Counted from the first letter of the stretch, positions 21,406 through 32,369 are shown. The stretch: DNA of 64,000 nt from Trametes villosa (GCA_002964805.2 PUDQ02000101.1:1-64000); one strand, 5' to 3'. The notes: generated by a model from the letters alone, not told the origin. Numbers and translations are program-made.

Positions 21406-22830
21406 CTAGCTTGGCACCTGCAGGACAATCCCGAGCAGCTCGGCGTCATGGAACGCCTTGAGCGCCTCGCCGCGCGTCTTGAATACCTTCATGGCGCCTC
21501 CGCTGATGCCTGTGACAGAAGCCACGGCTGCAAAGCTGCATAACGGGTGAGTATAGATCACATACTAAGAAACTTGGTACTCACTTGCTGTCCAGAACGC
21601 CAACTCTGCGGCCCTGGGTAACGACATACCAGTCAGCGGAGTCGCTGATTGGCGCGATCGTCGGCGAGTACCTCGGGTCTCCATAGGCAATGGTGGGGGC
21701 GAGTGCATGACGAGGGGCCGCCACATCGGCGCTGGGAGGGCGACTATAGTCGGGGGAGGAGTCGTATGCGACGGAGGCCGGGGCGCTCGGCTCTGGCCGG
21801 GCAACGCTGGCGAACGTGCGAGAGGAAGCGGACGGCAGCGCGCCCGACTCCATTCGGTAGCCGCTGGTGGGGACGCGAGAGGGAGGGGGCGGCAGCGCGC
21901 CCGACTCCGGTCGGGCGCTGCTGGTGGGTGCGCGGGAAGACGCCGACGGCAGTGCGCCCGACTCCGGTCGGGCGCCGCTGAGAGACAGGCGGGTTGAGCG
22001 GGAAGGGATGGCGGTTGTAGCGCGATATTTCCCCTTTGCGTCGGCGTCGGCGGGAGGCGCGGATGGGGACGGCGAGCTGGGGACTGGGATGGAGCTGCGA
22101 GAAGTACCAGAATAGGTGGCGGCGGTCCGGGTAGGGTGATCACCAGCGACGCGCGACGTATGGGCGGAGGGGGTAGCCTGGGAGGAAGCGAAAAGAGCCG
22201 ACGTCGGGAGGAGAGAACGGTTGGAATTGGAAGGGGTAGCGCCGTGTGTGTTGGCAGAAGGAGCAGGCCTGGCAGGGGGAGCGCTAGCGTCGGTCTCGGC
22301 GGGGCTGCTGGCGCGCGAAGAGTAGTATGTGCCGGAGTGCGACTCCGTCGACGCATGCCCACGTCCACCGGTACTCTCACCGCCCGCAGCGTGCGGCAGA
22401 CGGCGTGAGGTGGACGCAGGCACGAGAGAGGGGTCGGGCAGGATGGGAGGCAGATGGGCGTTCAGGAACGAAGAGCCAGGGGACACGTTGTCCCAGTACT
22501 GGCGATCGGTTGGGCCGATCACGCCACTGCCGCCCGTCCGGGCTGAACCTTAAACAACGACCGTCAATATCAATACTAAATCGGGCGCGCGCGTTCCTAC
22601 TCACCGTGAGTTCCTGCTCGCGAAGAGCTCCGCTCACTGTACGAGTAGCGAGACCGGGCACCTGGATACAATACGGTATCAGTACGCTGACTAACTGCTC
22701 AATGGCCGTACTTACGCAGGTCTTCCTCCGCCAGGCGCAAGAGCATGTCCACAATCTCGGCGATAGTGTAGCGCGGGGCCGTGTCGTCCACGGCCCCACG
22801 CTCCTCCGAGCCGGAACGGCGATGAGCCAT
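21406..22830 (-). CDS. protein with C-terminal RNase H1-N / viroplasmin-like domain (421 aa)
   Basis: Exons (transcription order): 22830-22716, 22661-22605, 22548-21585, 21535-21406; GT-AG, in phase, 1266 nt. The N-terminus has a short helix (YTIAEIVDMLLRLAEEDL). A long Ser/Pro/Ala-rich region (about residues 75-350) holds repeated PESGALPSASSR-type units. The C-terminal 65 residues read DWYVVTQGRRVGVLDS, then NFAAVASVTGISGGAMKVFK and TRGEALKAF. This matches the fold and motif order of the RNase H1 N-terminal (caulimovirus viroplasmin-like) domain: YxV..GR..G+..SW, G...K.F.T..EA. Such domains bind RNA-DNA hybrids or dsRNA. No RNase H catalytic domain is attached. The domain is split by an intron, so it is missed without splicing. 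Role inferred: nucleic-acid binding, possibly transposon-linked. Confidence 0.75.
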
Positions 22831-23171
22831 GAGTGTAGAGTGTGAGCGGGGCGGGCAGTACTGAGGGCGGAGGGGATGAGGGGATGGGATGGCGCGGGCT
22901 CAAGGATTTATACGCGGCACGGAGGTTCCAACGGCAATACCCCGTGCCCTCCGATGTCCCGAGCGAGCGCGCAAGCTACGGGTGAAGGACAACTCATTGC
23001 CGTTCCTGTCTGAATACAGGTTGACTTTATTTGCCCCATGGGCGTCAGCCTGGTGGTTCGTTTTGCGGTTCGCTTTCGTTCTCCCTCAACTCGCGCTCCC
23101 CATCCCCCGCTTATCCCTGGTGCGTGGTGGCGTATTATTCCTCGAACATCCGACTCACCGTACATCCGCAG
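22831..23171. promoter_or_regulatory. divergent promoter region between 21406-22830 and 23172-25478
   Basis: 341 bp separates two genes transcribed away from each other. No clear TATA box or shared operator was seen. The arrangement suggests the two transposon-associated genes may be co-expressed; that is inference. Confidence 0.4.
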
Positions 23172-25478
23172 ATGGCTCCCCCAACCTGGACGACCCCAGA
23201 GCAACGACAGTGGCTGATGTCCCAGATGCCGGCCTGTCAAGAAGCGTCGAAGAAGGGCCGGTATGGCAGCTGGCTTCTGGAGCTCAACCACGCGTGGTTC
23301 ATCGACTGGCCGGAAACCGCTGTCCTCTTCCCAGATGGCGTCCCGGCGGCGCTGACACCGGAGCAGAAGGAGCAGGTGGCCGAGGCACGCCTACTACGCG
23401 AGGCGGTACGTCTGTGATATATCTTAGAGATGCAGCCAATGACGATGCCCACAGAAGCTCAAGGTCTGGTTCCATAACCAAAAGAACAAGGCACGCGCGG
23501 CGCGAAGCACAGCTTCGTTGCCGTCCGAGGTCCTGGCCAAGACGACCCGTTCACGTGCACCCCAAGAGCGGGAGGTCTACTGCCGCCTCTTCTACGATGA
23601 CGAGAAGAAGGCGATTGTCCAGGCCAAGCTCGACGCCGCACGTACGTCCTTAGGACGGAACCTCACACGCAGCGAATCGATGGCTATCACCCGGGGGCAA
23701 CTGGATACCTTCTTCGCGGAGTCGGATGCCTCGGTGAAGGCTGCTGTGGCGGCGCAGGCCGCTCATGAGAAGGCGCTCGCGGCGGTCCCCGCACACGAGG
23801 TGACCGAAGGCCCTCGTACCCCACAGCAATATCAAGCGTATGTTAAACCTTAAATCGTCTTGCTTTGGTGTATCACAGGACTAATTTCGAGTGATCTTAG
23901 TGCTATCAATGCCGCTCCCGCCTGGATCGAAAAAGTAATGGCCCCCATCGCCGAGCTCTGCGGCTGGTCCTTCACTGTAATGGGGGCAGGGCCGTCGCCT
24001 GAGGAAGGGGGTGAGATAGGCAGCTTCGCGTACGTCCCCTCGTCGTGTGACTGACCGGAGCCGAATTACTGACCTCTCCTCAGCGTCCATTTCGGGACGA
24101 ACCCGTCCGGTCACACATTCGGACAGGTGGCGCCCAATTTCAAGCAGGACTTCATGCGTCCTCTTGTGTTCTTCGCGAGAGGAGTTCATTGTAAGCCCCA
24201 TATTACCGGCTGCTTTGAGTACATACTGACTCTTGAATAGCACGGGAGGAACGCATCGCGAGGTCGTTGAAGAGCTCTGCGGATCCGAGCAAGTCAAGTT
24301 CCTTGCAGGAGTCGCCGCTGACTCCGCAGGCCAATCCCGCTTCGGGGGTCGCCACGCGCAAGGGAAATCGGTCCACGCCGTCCTCGACACCCCTGATCCG
24401 CCCGCTCACGTCAAGTGCACCGCGTGACAGTCGCCCGACGGCGCGCGGTGCCAAAACCACCCCTCCCATCGCCGGTTCCGCGCAGACGATGGCTCCCAAC
24501 ACGCCGGCCGTGCCTGGCGGCACCTTGAGCCTCTCCCGCGGTATAGACGTGCCGGACGGTATGTACACTATGCCTCCCGACGACGAGGACGAGGACGGGC
24601 AGGGTTATGACGCGTCCATCTTCGACCTTCCCTTTGACTTCGATGTCGGGATGTTTGCAGCAGCGACTAGCTCCATGGGCGCGACCTCCGTCGCGCGAGG
24701 CTCCACGCTCACTGTCCCCGGCGAGGATCCGCTCCTGCTCACCAGCTTGCCTCGGGCCGGCACGATATTGCTCCCCGCGACCTCCTCGCCCGCTACCTCC
24801 TCGCCCTCTACCCCCCGTACCTCTTCGCCCGCTACCCCCCGTACCTCTTCGCCCGCTACCCCCCCTCCCGGGACCTCATTGCCCGCTTCCTCCTCGCCCG
24901 CTCCCTCCCCGCCCGACTCTTCCCCACCCGCTACCCCACCTCTCCCCACGTTGCCGGCCCTCGCCCCCTTGTCCGCCATCTCCGTGACGGGCTCGCGTTA
25001 TGGCGGGGCGGGTACTGCGCACCCTCCCGCCAACGGGGTCCCAGTAATTGTTGCCCCACGGCCAGTCGCCCCATCCAGCCTCGCTGCAACGCTCGCTGCT
25101 GTTGCAGCCAGCGCGCCCTCCCCGCCCACCGAGTCACTTGAAGCTACGCTCCCAGCGGCCACGCCTGCCGACGCGCCAGTGACCTCCGGGCGCCCAATGC
25201 GCGAACGTAGAGCACCGCGTCGGCGCGATGCATCTCCCAACAATGGGTCTGCCAGGAGCGCGGCAAAGCGCGCCAAGATTGACCCGCCCACCGTCGCTCC
25301 GCCCGCGCCCATCGTCGCTCCGCCCGCGCCCACCGTCGCTCCGCCCGCGCCCACCGTCGCGCCGCCCCCCACCGTCGCGCCGCCCTCCACCGCTACTCCC
25401 TCTGCCGAGATACAGTTGGCGGCTCCTCGCGGGCGCGGGCGCGGTAATGGCCGGGGCGGCGCTCGGCGTGGAAAGTGA
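23172..25478 (+). CDS. protein with degenerate homeodomain-like helix, transposon-associated type (696 aa)
   Basis: Exons: 23172-23405, 23455-23837, 23901-24029, 24084-24190, 24241-25478; GT-AG, 2091 nt in phase. The N-terminus (WTTPEQRQWLMSQMPACQEA) leads to a helix-turn-helix whose last helix, LKVWFHNQKNKARA, resembles the homeodomain recognition helix (WFxNxxxK). An alpha/beta-looking segment follows (AWIEKVMAPIAELCGWSFTV and VHFGTNPSGHTFGQV). The C-terminal half is Ser/Thr/Pro low-complexity with SPATPRTS- and PPAPTVA-type repeats and an RG-rich basic end. Proteins of this layout are frequent near KDZ/Plavaka transposons in Agaricomycetes, as far as I recall. Probably a DNA-binding accessory protein; target unknown. 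Confidence 0.7.
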
Positions 25479-25538
25479 ACGCGTACTTACAATGCATAGT
25501 CTTGAAGTCTTGAAGTCGTGTTGCCTCGTAGACTGTTA

Positions 25539-25679
25539 GTCTAATAGTTCTTGTAGTCCTGTCGCCTTATAAGTTGTTAGTCCAATACTCTTACATGGTC
25601 TTATGTTCGTCTAATAGTCCTTGTAGGCCCCTTGCTTTGTAACTTGTTAGTCCAATACACTTACGTAGTCTTAAGATCT
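25539..25679 (+). repeat. 70-bp imperfect tandem repeat, two units
   Basis: Unit 1 begins GTCTAATAGTTCTTGTAG at 25539 and unit 2 GTCTAATAGTCCTTGTAG at 25609; both continue with a TTGTTAGTCCAATAC... block. Fragments of the same motif (TTAGTCTA, CTTGTAGT) spread on both sides (about 25500-25740). It lies just downstream of the homeodomain-like gene. Confidence 0.75.
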
Positions 25680-26330
25680 TGTAGTCAGCGGTGTTGTTGT
25701 GTTTGATGTTCTGTTAGTCTAGTTGTTCTATAGTCTTGTAGTGTCGCAAGTACACCGTCCCCGTGCATACGAAGTATAAATACCACGATCTTGCTAACAC
25801 CGGTCGGGCTCTGATGGCGAATGAGTACACCTAGTTCAGTGAGTGACAAGCACATACAGCAGAGGTTCAGGTGCATTGTGTGGTGCCGCCAATGTGAGGA
25901 GCCTGTATGTCAAGATGATCACAGAGGGTGATCTCGGCAACCTATTCAGAGAGTATACTTATGGGAACTTCAAGTTATACAAAGTGTCACGAGCTGTGCT
26001 ATGATGAATTGGCGTGGCCGGCCCGACTTGACTGTTGATGGGCAATGATGTCATCATCAATGGCAGGCGTTCAGTATCGCTCAGTCCGCATTGGGATATT
26101 GCATTGATCCCGCGCTATCGGGACTTATTGGGACTCCGCTCAGCGGCTGAAAGGTGGGCAGCGAGGCGCCTGTGGAAAGCCAACCCCTTTTGGATGGTAG
26201 CACGCTCGCCGGCACCTCCCGGGATACGAGAAGCTGAGCAAGGCACGGGAATCCCAAAAGGGCAGCGAGCACGCGAGCGTAAAGCGCGCTGCGGCCCAAA
26301 GGAGAAGGCGGTGACAGGAGCGCCCTGCCA
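25680..26330. other. intergenic, no gene recognised
   Basis: Only short ORFs on both strands without plausible coding pattern. It separates the transposon-rich left block from the HeLo/kinase-like gene. Confidence 0.45.
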
Positions 26331-26448
26331 ACTCTGGATACATCCAGAGATCATCTGTGGATACATCCAGAGACGTGATCTCTGATTAGAGATGATGATG
26401 GATCACGTCCTGACTCTAATTAGAGGTGGGGGATATATCTATATGACA
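26331..26448 (-). repeat. dispersed palindromic repeat, copy 2
   Basis: The reverse complement of 26381-26448 matches 13951-14020, including CCTCTAATTAGAGG and GGGGGATATATC. Further palindromic modules lie beside it: CTCTGGAT-AC-ATCCAGAG at 26332-26349 with a second GGATACATCCAGAG at about 26359-26372, and ATCTCTGATTAGAGAT at 26378-26393. Short hairpin-forming modules in series suggest a small non-autonomous mobile element. It lies about 160 bp downstream of the end of the HeLo/kinase-like gene. Confidence 0.65.
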
Positions 26449-26607
26449 GCTACGCCTGGAAGTCCCCGTCCCCATGGCCAGTTGGCGAGAGGACCTGGGA
26501 CAACCAGCAGCGCGCGAGGACCCTTGAATTTGCATGGGAAAAGGCGTTGAATTCTGGACGAAAGGTCAGTGGTCACGTGTGGACATGGGGAGTGGGGCAG
26601 AGTACCG

Positions 26608-28481
26608 TCAGCATGAGATTTCCTGTGTGCGTGGGCGACGGGGATTGGCAATAAGGAGGTCTATGCACATTCCGCTGAGAATGGGTGAATGAGAGGGTGT
26701 CAAAACCCACCTCATCGCTGATCAACTTCAACGAGCTGTCAGAACCAGGGACCCCAGCCCACTTGATACGACCACCATGCCGGTGATCGACCACCACCTC
26801 GCCCGCTGTCAGAAGAAAGTGAAGGGGGCCTTGACGCTCCTGGGTATCTACGGATCAGGAAGCCAGGTCCGTGCGAGTACCGAGTAGCATTCTTACGAAG
26901 CGGGAGGACCTCGGATCCAGCTGGTGGCATAGGCCGTGCATCTCCAGGTGATCAACAGCCACCTGTCAGTGGATTAGACGTGAGGCCTTCGAGATTACGA
27001 GGGATGTGTCCCAGTCACAGTAACATACACACAGGTCTGCCACCTGAACCAGTCACGTCAGCTGTCTGGACGCAGGAATGGCATGAAAGATGTTCACCAT
27101 CCGGGTCGATAGCCGAAACTTGCGGATCCCTTGTAGCGAGTTGATATATTCCCTAGCAGGGGTATAGTCTGTATCCGAGCGATTGAGACATAGACTCAAA
27201 ACATGAAATGCAGTCGTCAATCGTCCGGGCGTACCTTCGGTGACAATGAACGAAGCTGCATCCGTGCTCCCTGGGCGAGAGTATCCTAACACCGCTAGAA
27301 AGTACGGGGCACTACACACGTCAGGCTCGAAGTCAACAAGAGCCAACAAAGGATGCCGTCCTTACTGGGCGTGTTTGGCGAACTCAAGAGTTTCCGCAAA
27401 CCGGCGATCTTCCCGGCTGGGAAATGTGTGCACGACGCCCCGTGTGCCCGATAGGTCACCGGCCGCCTTCACGACTGCACGGTGACGCAGAACGCGGCTT
27501 GAAGACTGTTGCTGGTCATTCGCCTGGTCACCAGGGTATTGGTTTGTTCGGGTCACGGGGACAAGAAACTTCGCCTCGTCACGGAAAGAGTCTACGAGGT
27601 CGAGATTTTCTCGAGCGAATAGCCTGAACTGAAAGTATTTTTGTGAGCGCCAGACGGTACAGCACACAGGAGAAGCTCTTACGACACCGTCATAAGTCTC
27701 GCTGCCGCTGAGACGCTGTGCCAAATCCAAGACGTCGTGCCGAATATCTGTTGTCCCCTTGATGAGCGCGGCTTGCACGTCTCTTGTTCCTCTCATGAGT
27801 GCGTCTCCGACGCGCGCAGAGTCTTCAGCGTGCCGCAAAAGACGCTCGTTCGCGTCCACAATCAGCCCCATCGTTTGCTCGATGCTGACCCCGGTCTGGA
27901 CCTGGGTACCATGACGCGATCAGCTAATAAGTAGTACACGTTGTATAATCGGAACGTTACCATGAACAACTTCACGGCGTCTTCCAATCGAGTGTTCAGT
28001 CTTGCAACCTGTGCGGCAATATCTCCCTGTCGTAGGAAGATCCTCAGGACCTTCGTCCTATTACGACGGACCATGAGATTCTCGATGTCGACCAGTGTGC
28101 TTCGTGTCGCAGGGTCAGATAATCAGACATGCAAACGAGCGCAATAACGATATACACATACATGAGGAGTAGCTGAACACGCTCCTTTGTCGCGATCGAC
28201 TGCGTGTCGCTGTCGCACTGCTTCAATTGATCGTAGACTCCCCAGGAGAAAAACGCAGCGCGCTCGGCGAGAAATCGGCAGCCATCTCGGGTGTCCTTGA
28301 TATCCTGAAGGCGGAGCCATAAGATATACCACGCGAGCAACGGATCTGATGCACGTACCTTCGCTTTCCCGGCGATGCTGTGAGCAACCCCGAGCGCGGT
28401 GCTCAGCCCCGGAACAGGGATCTCCGCGGCCACTGTCTTTGCGACCTGCAGAAGTGGAAGTAGAGAGTCTATGGCTTCCAT
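26608..28481 (-). CDS. HeLo-like N-terminal domain plus pseudokinase-like domain (MLKL-like layout, 427 aa)
   Basis: Exons (transcription order): 28481-28359, 28304-28162, 28099-27961, 27901-27683, 27628-27366, 27311-27120, 27043-27031, 26962-26881, 26805-26711, 26622-26608; all GT-AG, 1284 nt in phase (the 13-nt exon is the weakest call). Residues 1-135 are amphipathic helices, starting with a hydrophobic glycine-containing segment (EIPVPGLSTALGVAHSIAG) and including RRNRTKVLRIFLRQGDI, as in the HeLo-like/MLKL N-terminal four-helix bundle. Helical linker to about 210. From about 230 a kinase-fold N-lobe is readable (VVHTFPSREDRRF, then ETLEFAKH, YFLAVLGYS), then AVDHLEMHGLCHQLDP and EVVVDHRHGGRIKWAG at the positions of the catalytic loop and beta 7-8. 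The VAIK lysine, HRD and DFG are absent, so it should be catalytically dead. By analogy it could be a membrane-active death or incompatibility effector; that is inference. Confidence 0.7.
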
Positions 28482-29322
28482 TGCGTTGGTTCAGATCTTA
28501 GCGGCCAGAGGGGCTGGGAGAGGAATGGCGCAGCTGGGTCGGAAGGAGATGAGCTCGAGGAGAGCAGACACCAGACACCAAGCTCGAGGCGTCGGCCTCA
28601 GTAGCGATTGTGCGCCCCGGAGTCCCATGCTTGCCTTCTGAGGGCTGTGAGATGAGCTGACATTTCGTAAAACAGTCGTGGGACGTGTCGGCGAGAAGAT
28701 CGGATAACACAGAAAGTCAGGTGAGCGTTGGATGCAAACGCGAAGCGCAGGCGTGGCAGGTTGGAACACTACCGAGCTTGCAGCAATACATGGAGGCTGT
28801 GGATCAGTCAATCATAAGCTAGTGCAGGCTGCAAAATTACCTGGGGCTGTCCTGAGACGCGGTCCAAGTCTCCAGCCTAGCGAGTAGTATTACGCTACAG
28901 GCGGACTTCATAGTAGGAACTCAGGTGGGGTCTAGGGGCGGTACATAGCGCGAGCCACGCCATGTCAAGACATGCTCTCGCCGCTCTTGAGAGAATCAGC
29001 TGTGTTTGCAGACATTGGTATTCTAGCAGGTGGTAGTAGATGGCAGCGTTACGGAGGGCACCGAGTCGACGGTTGCGCCCTGCCGCCGCGAGGCTCCAAG
29101 TAACACCGCCACCTTCCAACTTCACTACTTATTGCTGAAGCCCCGGGCAATCACGACGTGAATGTTCTCTAAACATTGTCAGAAGGTCTTGTCTGACATC
29201 GGTGGTGAGTGTTGGGAATCTGAGAGGAGGTTTATGACTAGGGAATACCGGATATATACACGCGACTATACTACACTATCATACCATTAGACCGCAGAAT
29301 CTATACAAACCCAGTATCCGGC
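28482..29322. other. intergenic, no gene recognised
   Basis: Contains only short ORFs. It is the 5' region of the HeLo/pseudokinase gene and the 3' region of the NAD(P)-binding protein gene (both on the minus strand). Confidence 0.45.
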
Positions 29323-30291
29323 TCAGTACACCAAGCACACGCCCTTGCCCTCCCACCTCTCCCAGTTCGGGACCGCGTCCTGCACGATGAAGTGCGCGAC
29401 GTCGCGCCGCGAGATCGTGTAGCCGCCAGTGACCTCGCCCTCGACGGCGCGGTACGGCGCCTTGTCCTTGCCCTTGCCACCCTTCCGCGCAGCCTTGTCC
29501 GCGACGCACTCGCCGTCCGTGAGCAGCGACGGGCGGATGATCACGATGCGCTGGAGCGCGCCGCGCGCAGGGAGCGCGGGGAGCGCGTCCCAGCCCGCGG
29601 GGAGGATGTGCGTCTTCGGCTCGGCGTCCGCCCAGGGCTGCGCGAGGACGTGCGCGAGCACGCGCTCCGCGCCGAGCTTGTCCTCGTGCGGGAGAGAGAT
29701 CGCGTAGGTGTAGAGCGCGCGCAGCGGCGCGGGGAGCGTCTCGTGCGAGGCGTGCGTGATCCCGCGCGAGGTGACGACGACGAAGCGCGGCTGCGAGGCG
29801 GGCGCGCGGAGCGGCTCGGGGATGGTGCGGAAGAGGTTGAGGAGGGAGCGGGTGCAGAGGTCGGCGGTGGGGAGCACGAAGCCTTTCGTGAGCTGGAAGT
29901 TGGGCATGCCGCCTACGGGGAGTGCGTGTCAGTGGGGGCCATCACGGCAGGAGTGCAGGAAAAATTACCGATGCTGAAGAGAACGAGGTCGAGGGTGCCG
30001 TTTCCGTGTGCGAGCGCGGCCTCCCAACCCTTCTGGACATCTTCGAGGTTGAGGCCATCGCCGCTGACGAGGCGCACCTTGCCCTCCTTGATATATGTCT
30101 GGATCGTCGCGTCCTCATCGAACACGGACGTCTTCCGTAGGAGGAAGGTCACTGAGGATCCTTGCTCTACATGCGAAGGTGTCCTGTAAGCACATTGCTA
30201 AACCAGTCGCGGAAAAACCCTGCGTACCTAGTAGTCTGATGGAGGCATAGTAGCCAATGTTCTTCGAGCCACCAAGGACGTATGCGTGCAT
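29323..30291 (-). CDS. NAD(P)-binding Rossmann-fold protein (283 aa)
   Basis: Exons: 30291-30228, 30166-29969, 29912-29323; GT-AG, 852 nt in phase. The N-terminus MHAYVLGGSKNIGYYASIRL has the glycine-rich turn of a nucleotide-binding Rossmann fold, followed by LLEQGSSVTFLLRKTSVF (beta 2) and a VRLVSGDGLN stretch typical of SDR/NmrA-like atypical reductases. No Tyr-x3-Lys catalytic pair is evident, so substrate and catalysis are unclear. The C-terminal part contains YTISRRDVAHFIVQDA, like the region that closes the active site in related proteins. Probably cytosolic; function unassigned. Confidence 0.85.
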
Positions 30292-31497
30292 GTTGAGATG
30301 ATGACTTTGCGGAGGTTGCAAGCCCGTCGAATAGGAGTGATGTCAATAGAAAGAGGATGCTGCAGAGGAGTGAGTGTGCCACCGTCCAACACAGAAGAGT
30401 GGCTTTATACCATCCACAGGGGCCCGTGTCCTACATTATGCACCGCCCCCTGAACCTGCCGATCGACTCGGCATACGCGCCGAGTGCCGCAGATGGGTGT
30501 AGCGCGGGGCTCGCAATCGCGCGCAGCGAAGGCATCGCAGTGCGCACATGCGCGTGCAGAGCTGCGCTAGGCGCTGATTGCGCGCAGTGAGTCAGTCTCA
30601 TCCTGTCCCATCGCTGCGAGTCACTGCGCTATGATATGGCGCCTTGCAGGAGAGTACGCGGCGTAGCAGTTTGCCTCGAGTGCGGTGAGTGTGCGAGTCG
30701 GGTGCAGTGAATCAGCACGCGAAATGCGATGTACTGAATGTCGTGCCCATGTTAGCAAGCCATTGACGTGTTGGAACTCACATACGTACTGTTCTATTGA
30801 ATGCGCTCCCAGGCGGGCTCTCAAGAGTGCGCCCACGGAGCCGGGAGGAGGGAGGGACAGAACGTAAGTTGCATCTAACGCCACCAGGCACAGACGCGAT
30901 AGGGTATTCAACATATTCGCGGAGGGGAAACCACGGAACTTCCGGTGCGACCAGCTGCGTATACCTGATCTGCCCGCAGATATCGGCCCCGGAGAATGCG
31001 CAGACGGCGGCCCCGCATTGCAAGGCATGCGATGCAGGAAGTGCCGGCAAGTTCGAGTAGTGACGCGTTCGATGTAGGATGGCCGGCAGGTGCGCAGCGA
31101 CCACGTACATAGGTTGGATGCGAGGCGCACAAGAAACGAAATCATCAACGTGTGCGCTGCGTGCCAACCCGCAGCCAGCCGGGTTAGCGGCGTGATTGTG
31201 GTTCCACGTATATGTCAGATGAGTTGTGTGTGCAGGCTTGGGGCACGCAGGAGTCGCACGTACGTCCAATAAGGCCGGTAGACGTAACTCTTCGATGGAG
31301 CGCCGTGAACACGAAGCCTAGGAGTAGCAACAGACGAAGTCATGTGGGCCGGAACTTACCAACAAGTATCGTTGAACGATACGCCGTTCATTGCAGATGC
31401 CGCAAGAATGGTACCGGTCTTCTCGGGCGTACGGAGCGCTCCAACGCGGTCAACCGCAAGTATGATAGTCTACTCCAGGATAGATACACGTAGTTTT
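30292..31497. other. intergenic, no gene recognised
   Basis: 1.2 kb with several overlapping ORFs in both directions but no consistent splice pattern or family resemblance. It serves as 5' region of the NAD(P)-binding gene and 3' region of ATP18. Confidence 0.45.
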
Positions 31498-31803
31498 CTA
31501 GTGGTGGGACTGCTTGGCGATCTGGGCCGCGTAGGGGTTGCGGGGGTCGTTGCGGAAGCCCTCCGCTGGAGACGTGTCGTGTCAGAGGCCGTGTTGGCAT
31601 TCCAGGACGGGAGGACTCACACTTGACACCCAGGTCCTGCGCCTTTCCAACCAGGTAGAACGTCAACACGCTAGCGGCGACGAAAGGCCACATCGGCTTG
31701 GCGACCTGAGTAGGGGAAATACGGTGAGACTGTTGCAGTAGTGGGAATGCGTCGGAGGGCGTCATACGGGAGTGGGCCACTTGCGGAGACCGAGGAAGCT
31801 CAT
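31498..31803 (-). CDS. ATP18: mitochondrial ATP synthase subunit J / i (62 aa)
   Basis: Three exons: 31803-31768, 31705-31621, 31565-31498; GT-AG, 189 nt in phase. The tiny spliced protein starts MSFLGLRKWPTP, has one membrane segment (PMWPFVAASVLTFYLVGK) and ends with FRNDPRNPYAAQ. The KRFPTP-type start, single helix and NDPRNP signature match yeast Atp18, a small inner-membrane subunit of the F1Fo ATP synthase that helps assemble the stator and dimers. Size (62 versus 59 residues in yeast) fits. Only a splice-aware reading reveals it. It is divergently paired with VPS11. Confidence 0.93.
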
Positions 31804-32369
31804 GATGGGCGATGTCTGCGCTGCGAGGTTAGGCGAGGTATGTGTGTGTCCAGCGTCGAGGGTACGCACGGTTGGAGAGGACGGTGGTGGTGGATGAGAG
31901 GACGAAGAAAACGCGGGCGGGACGTTACGGAACCGCGCGCTGTTACGGTGTAGCCGTTATGCCGTTTACTTACGTAGACTTATGCGTACTCTAGCTGATT
32001 TAGTACAGCTACTTACTGCGTTAGTTCGGGGACTGAAATGCCGCCCAAGCGCCTTGCGCTAAGTGACGCACTGCGCGCTGCGAAGGTCGACCACAACGTG
32101 CAAGGCGTGCCTCTAGTCTTGAGTGGCCCGCGAGGAGAAGCTCATCGTGTTCTTGCTGGGAAATTCGGCCAACTGCAGCCTGCCTACGTTGTCTACCCTC
32201 CGTCTGTGAGCCTCTCTTGGGTCTAGGTTGCGCATACATCAAGCCTGTCTCTTGCTCAAGCTGCCCGCTGCCTTTTACGGGACTGGTGCCATAACGTCCT
32301 CGGCCTCGGACCACTATAACACCGCTGTGCAACACATAGCAGCTGGAGGGTACACCCTCCAAGCCCAAC
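31804..32369. promoter_or_regulatory. divergent promoter region ATP18 / VPS11
   Basis: 566 bp between two ATGs pointing away from each other. Around 31950-32010 there is a repeat-like alternation of TTACG/CGTTA and TACGTA (GTTACGG, GTTACGGTG, TTACTTACGTAGACTTATGCG), which could be regulatory. No TATA box seen. Small ORFs at 32038-32226 are not convincing. Confidence 0.5.

Noticed and set aside
27359..27361. In-frame TAA in the HeLo/pseudokinase gene
   Set aside because: It lies in the intron 27312-27365 (GTAAGG donor, TAG acceptor), which joins the exons in phase.
29392..30189. 265-codon plus-strand ORF antisense to the NAD(P)-binding protein
   Set aside because: Arg/Ala/Glu-biased shadow of a GC-rich gene with clear exon structure on the minus strand.
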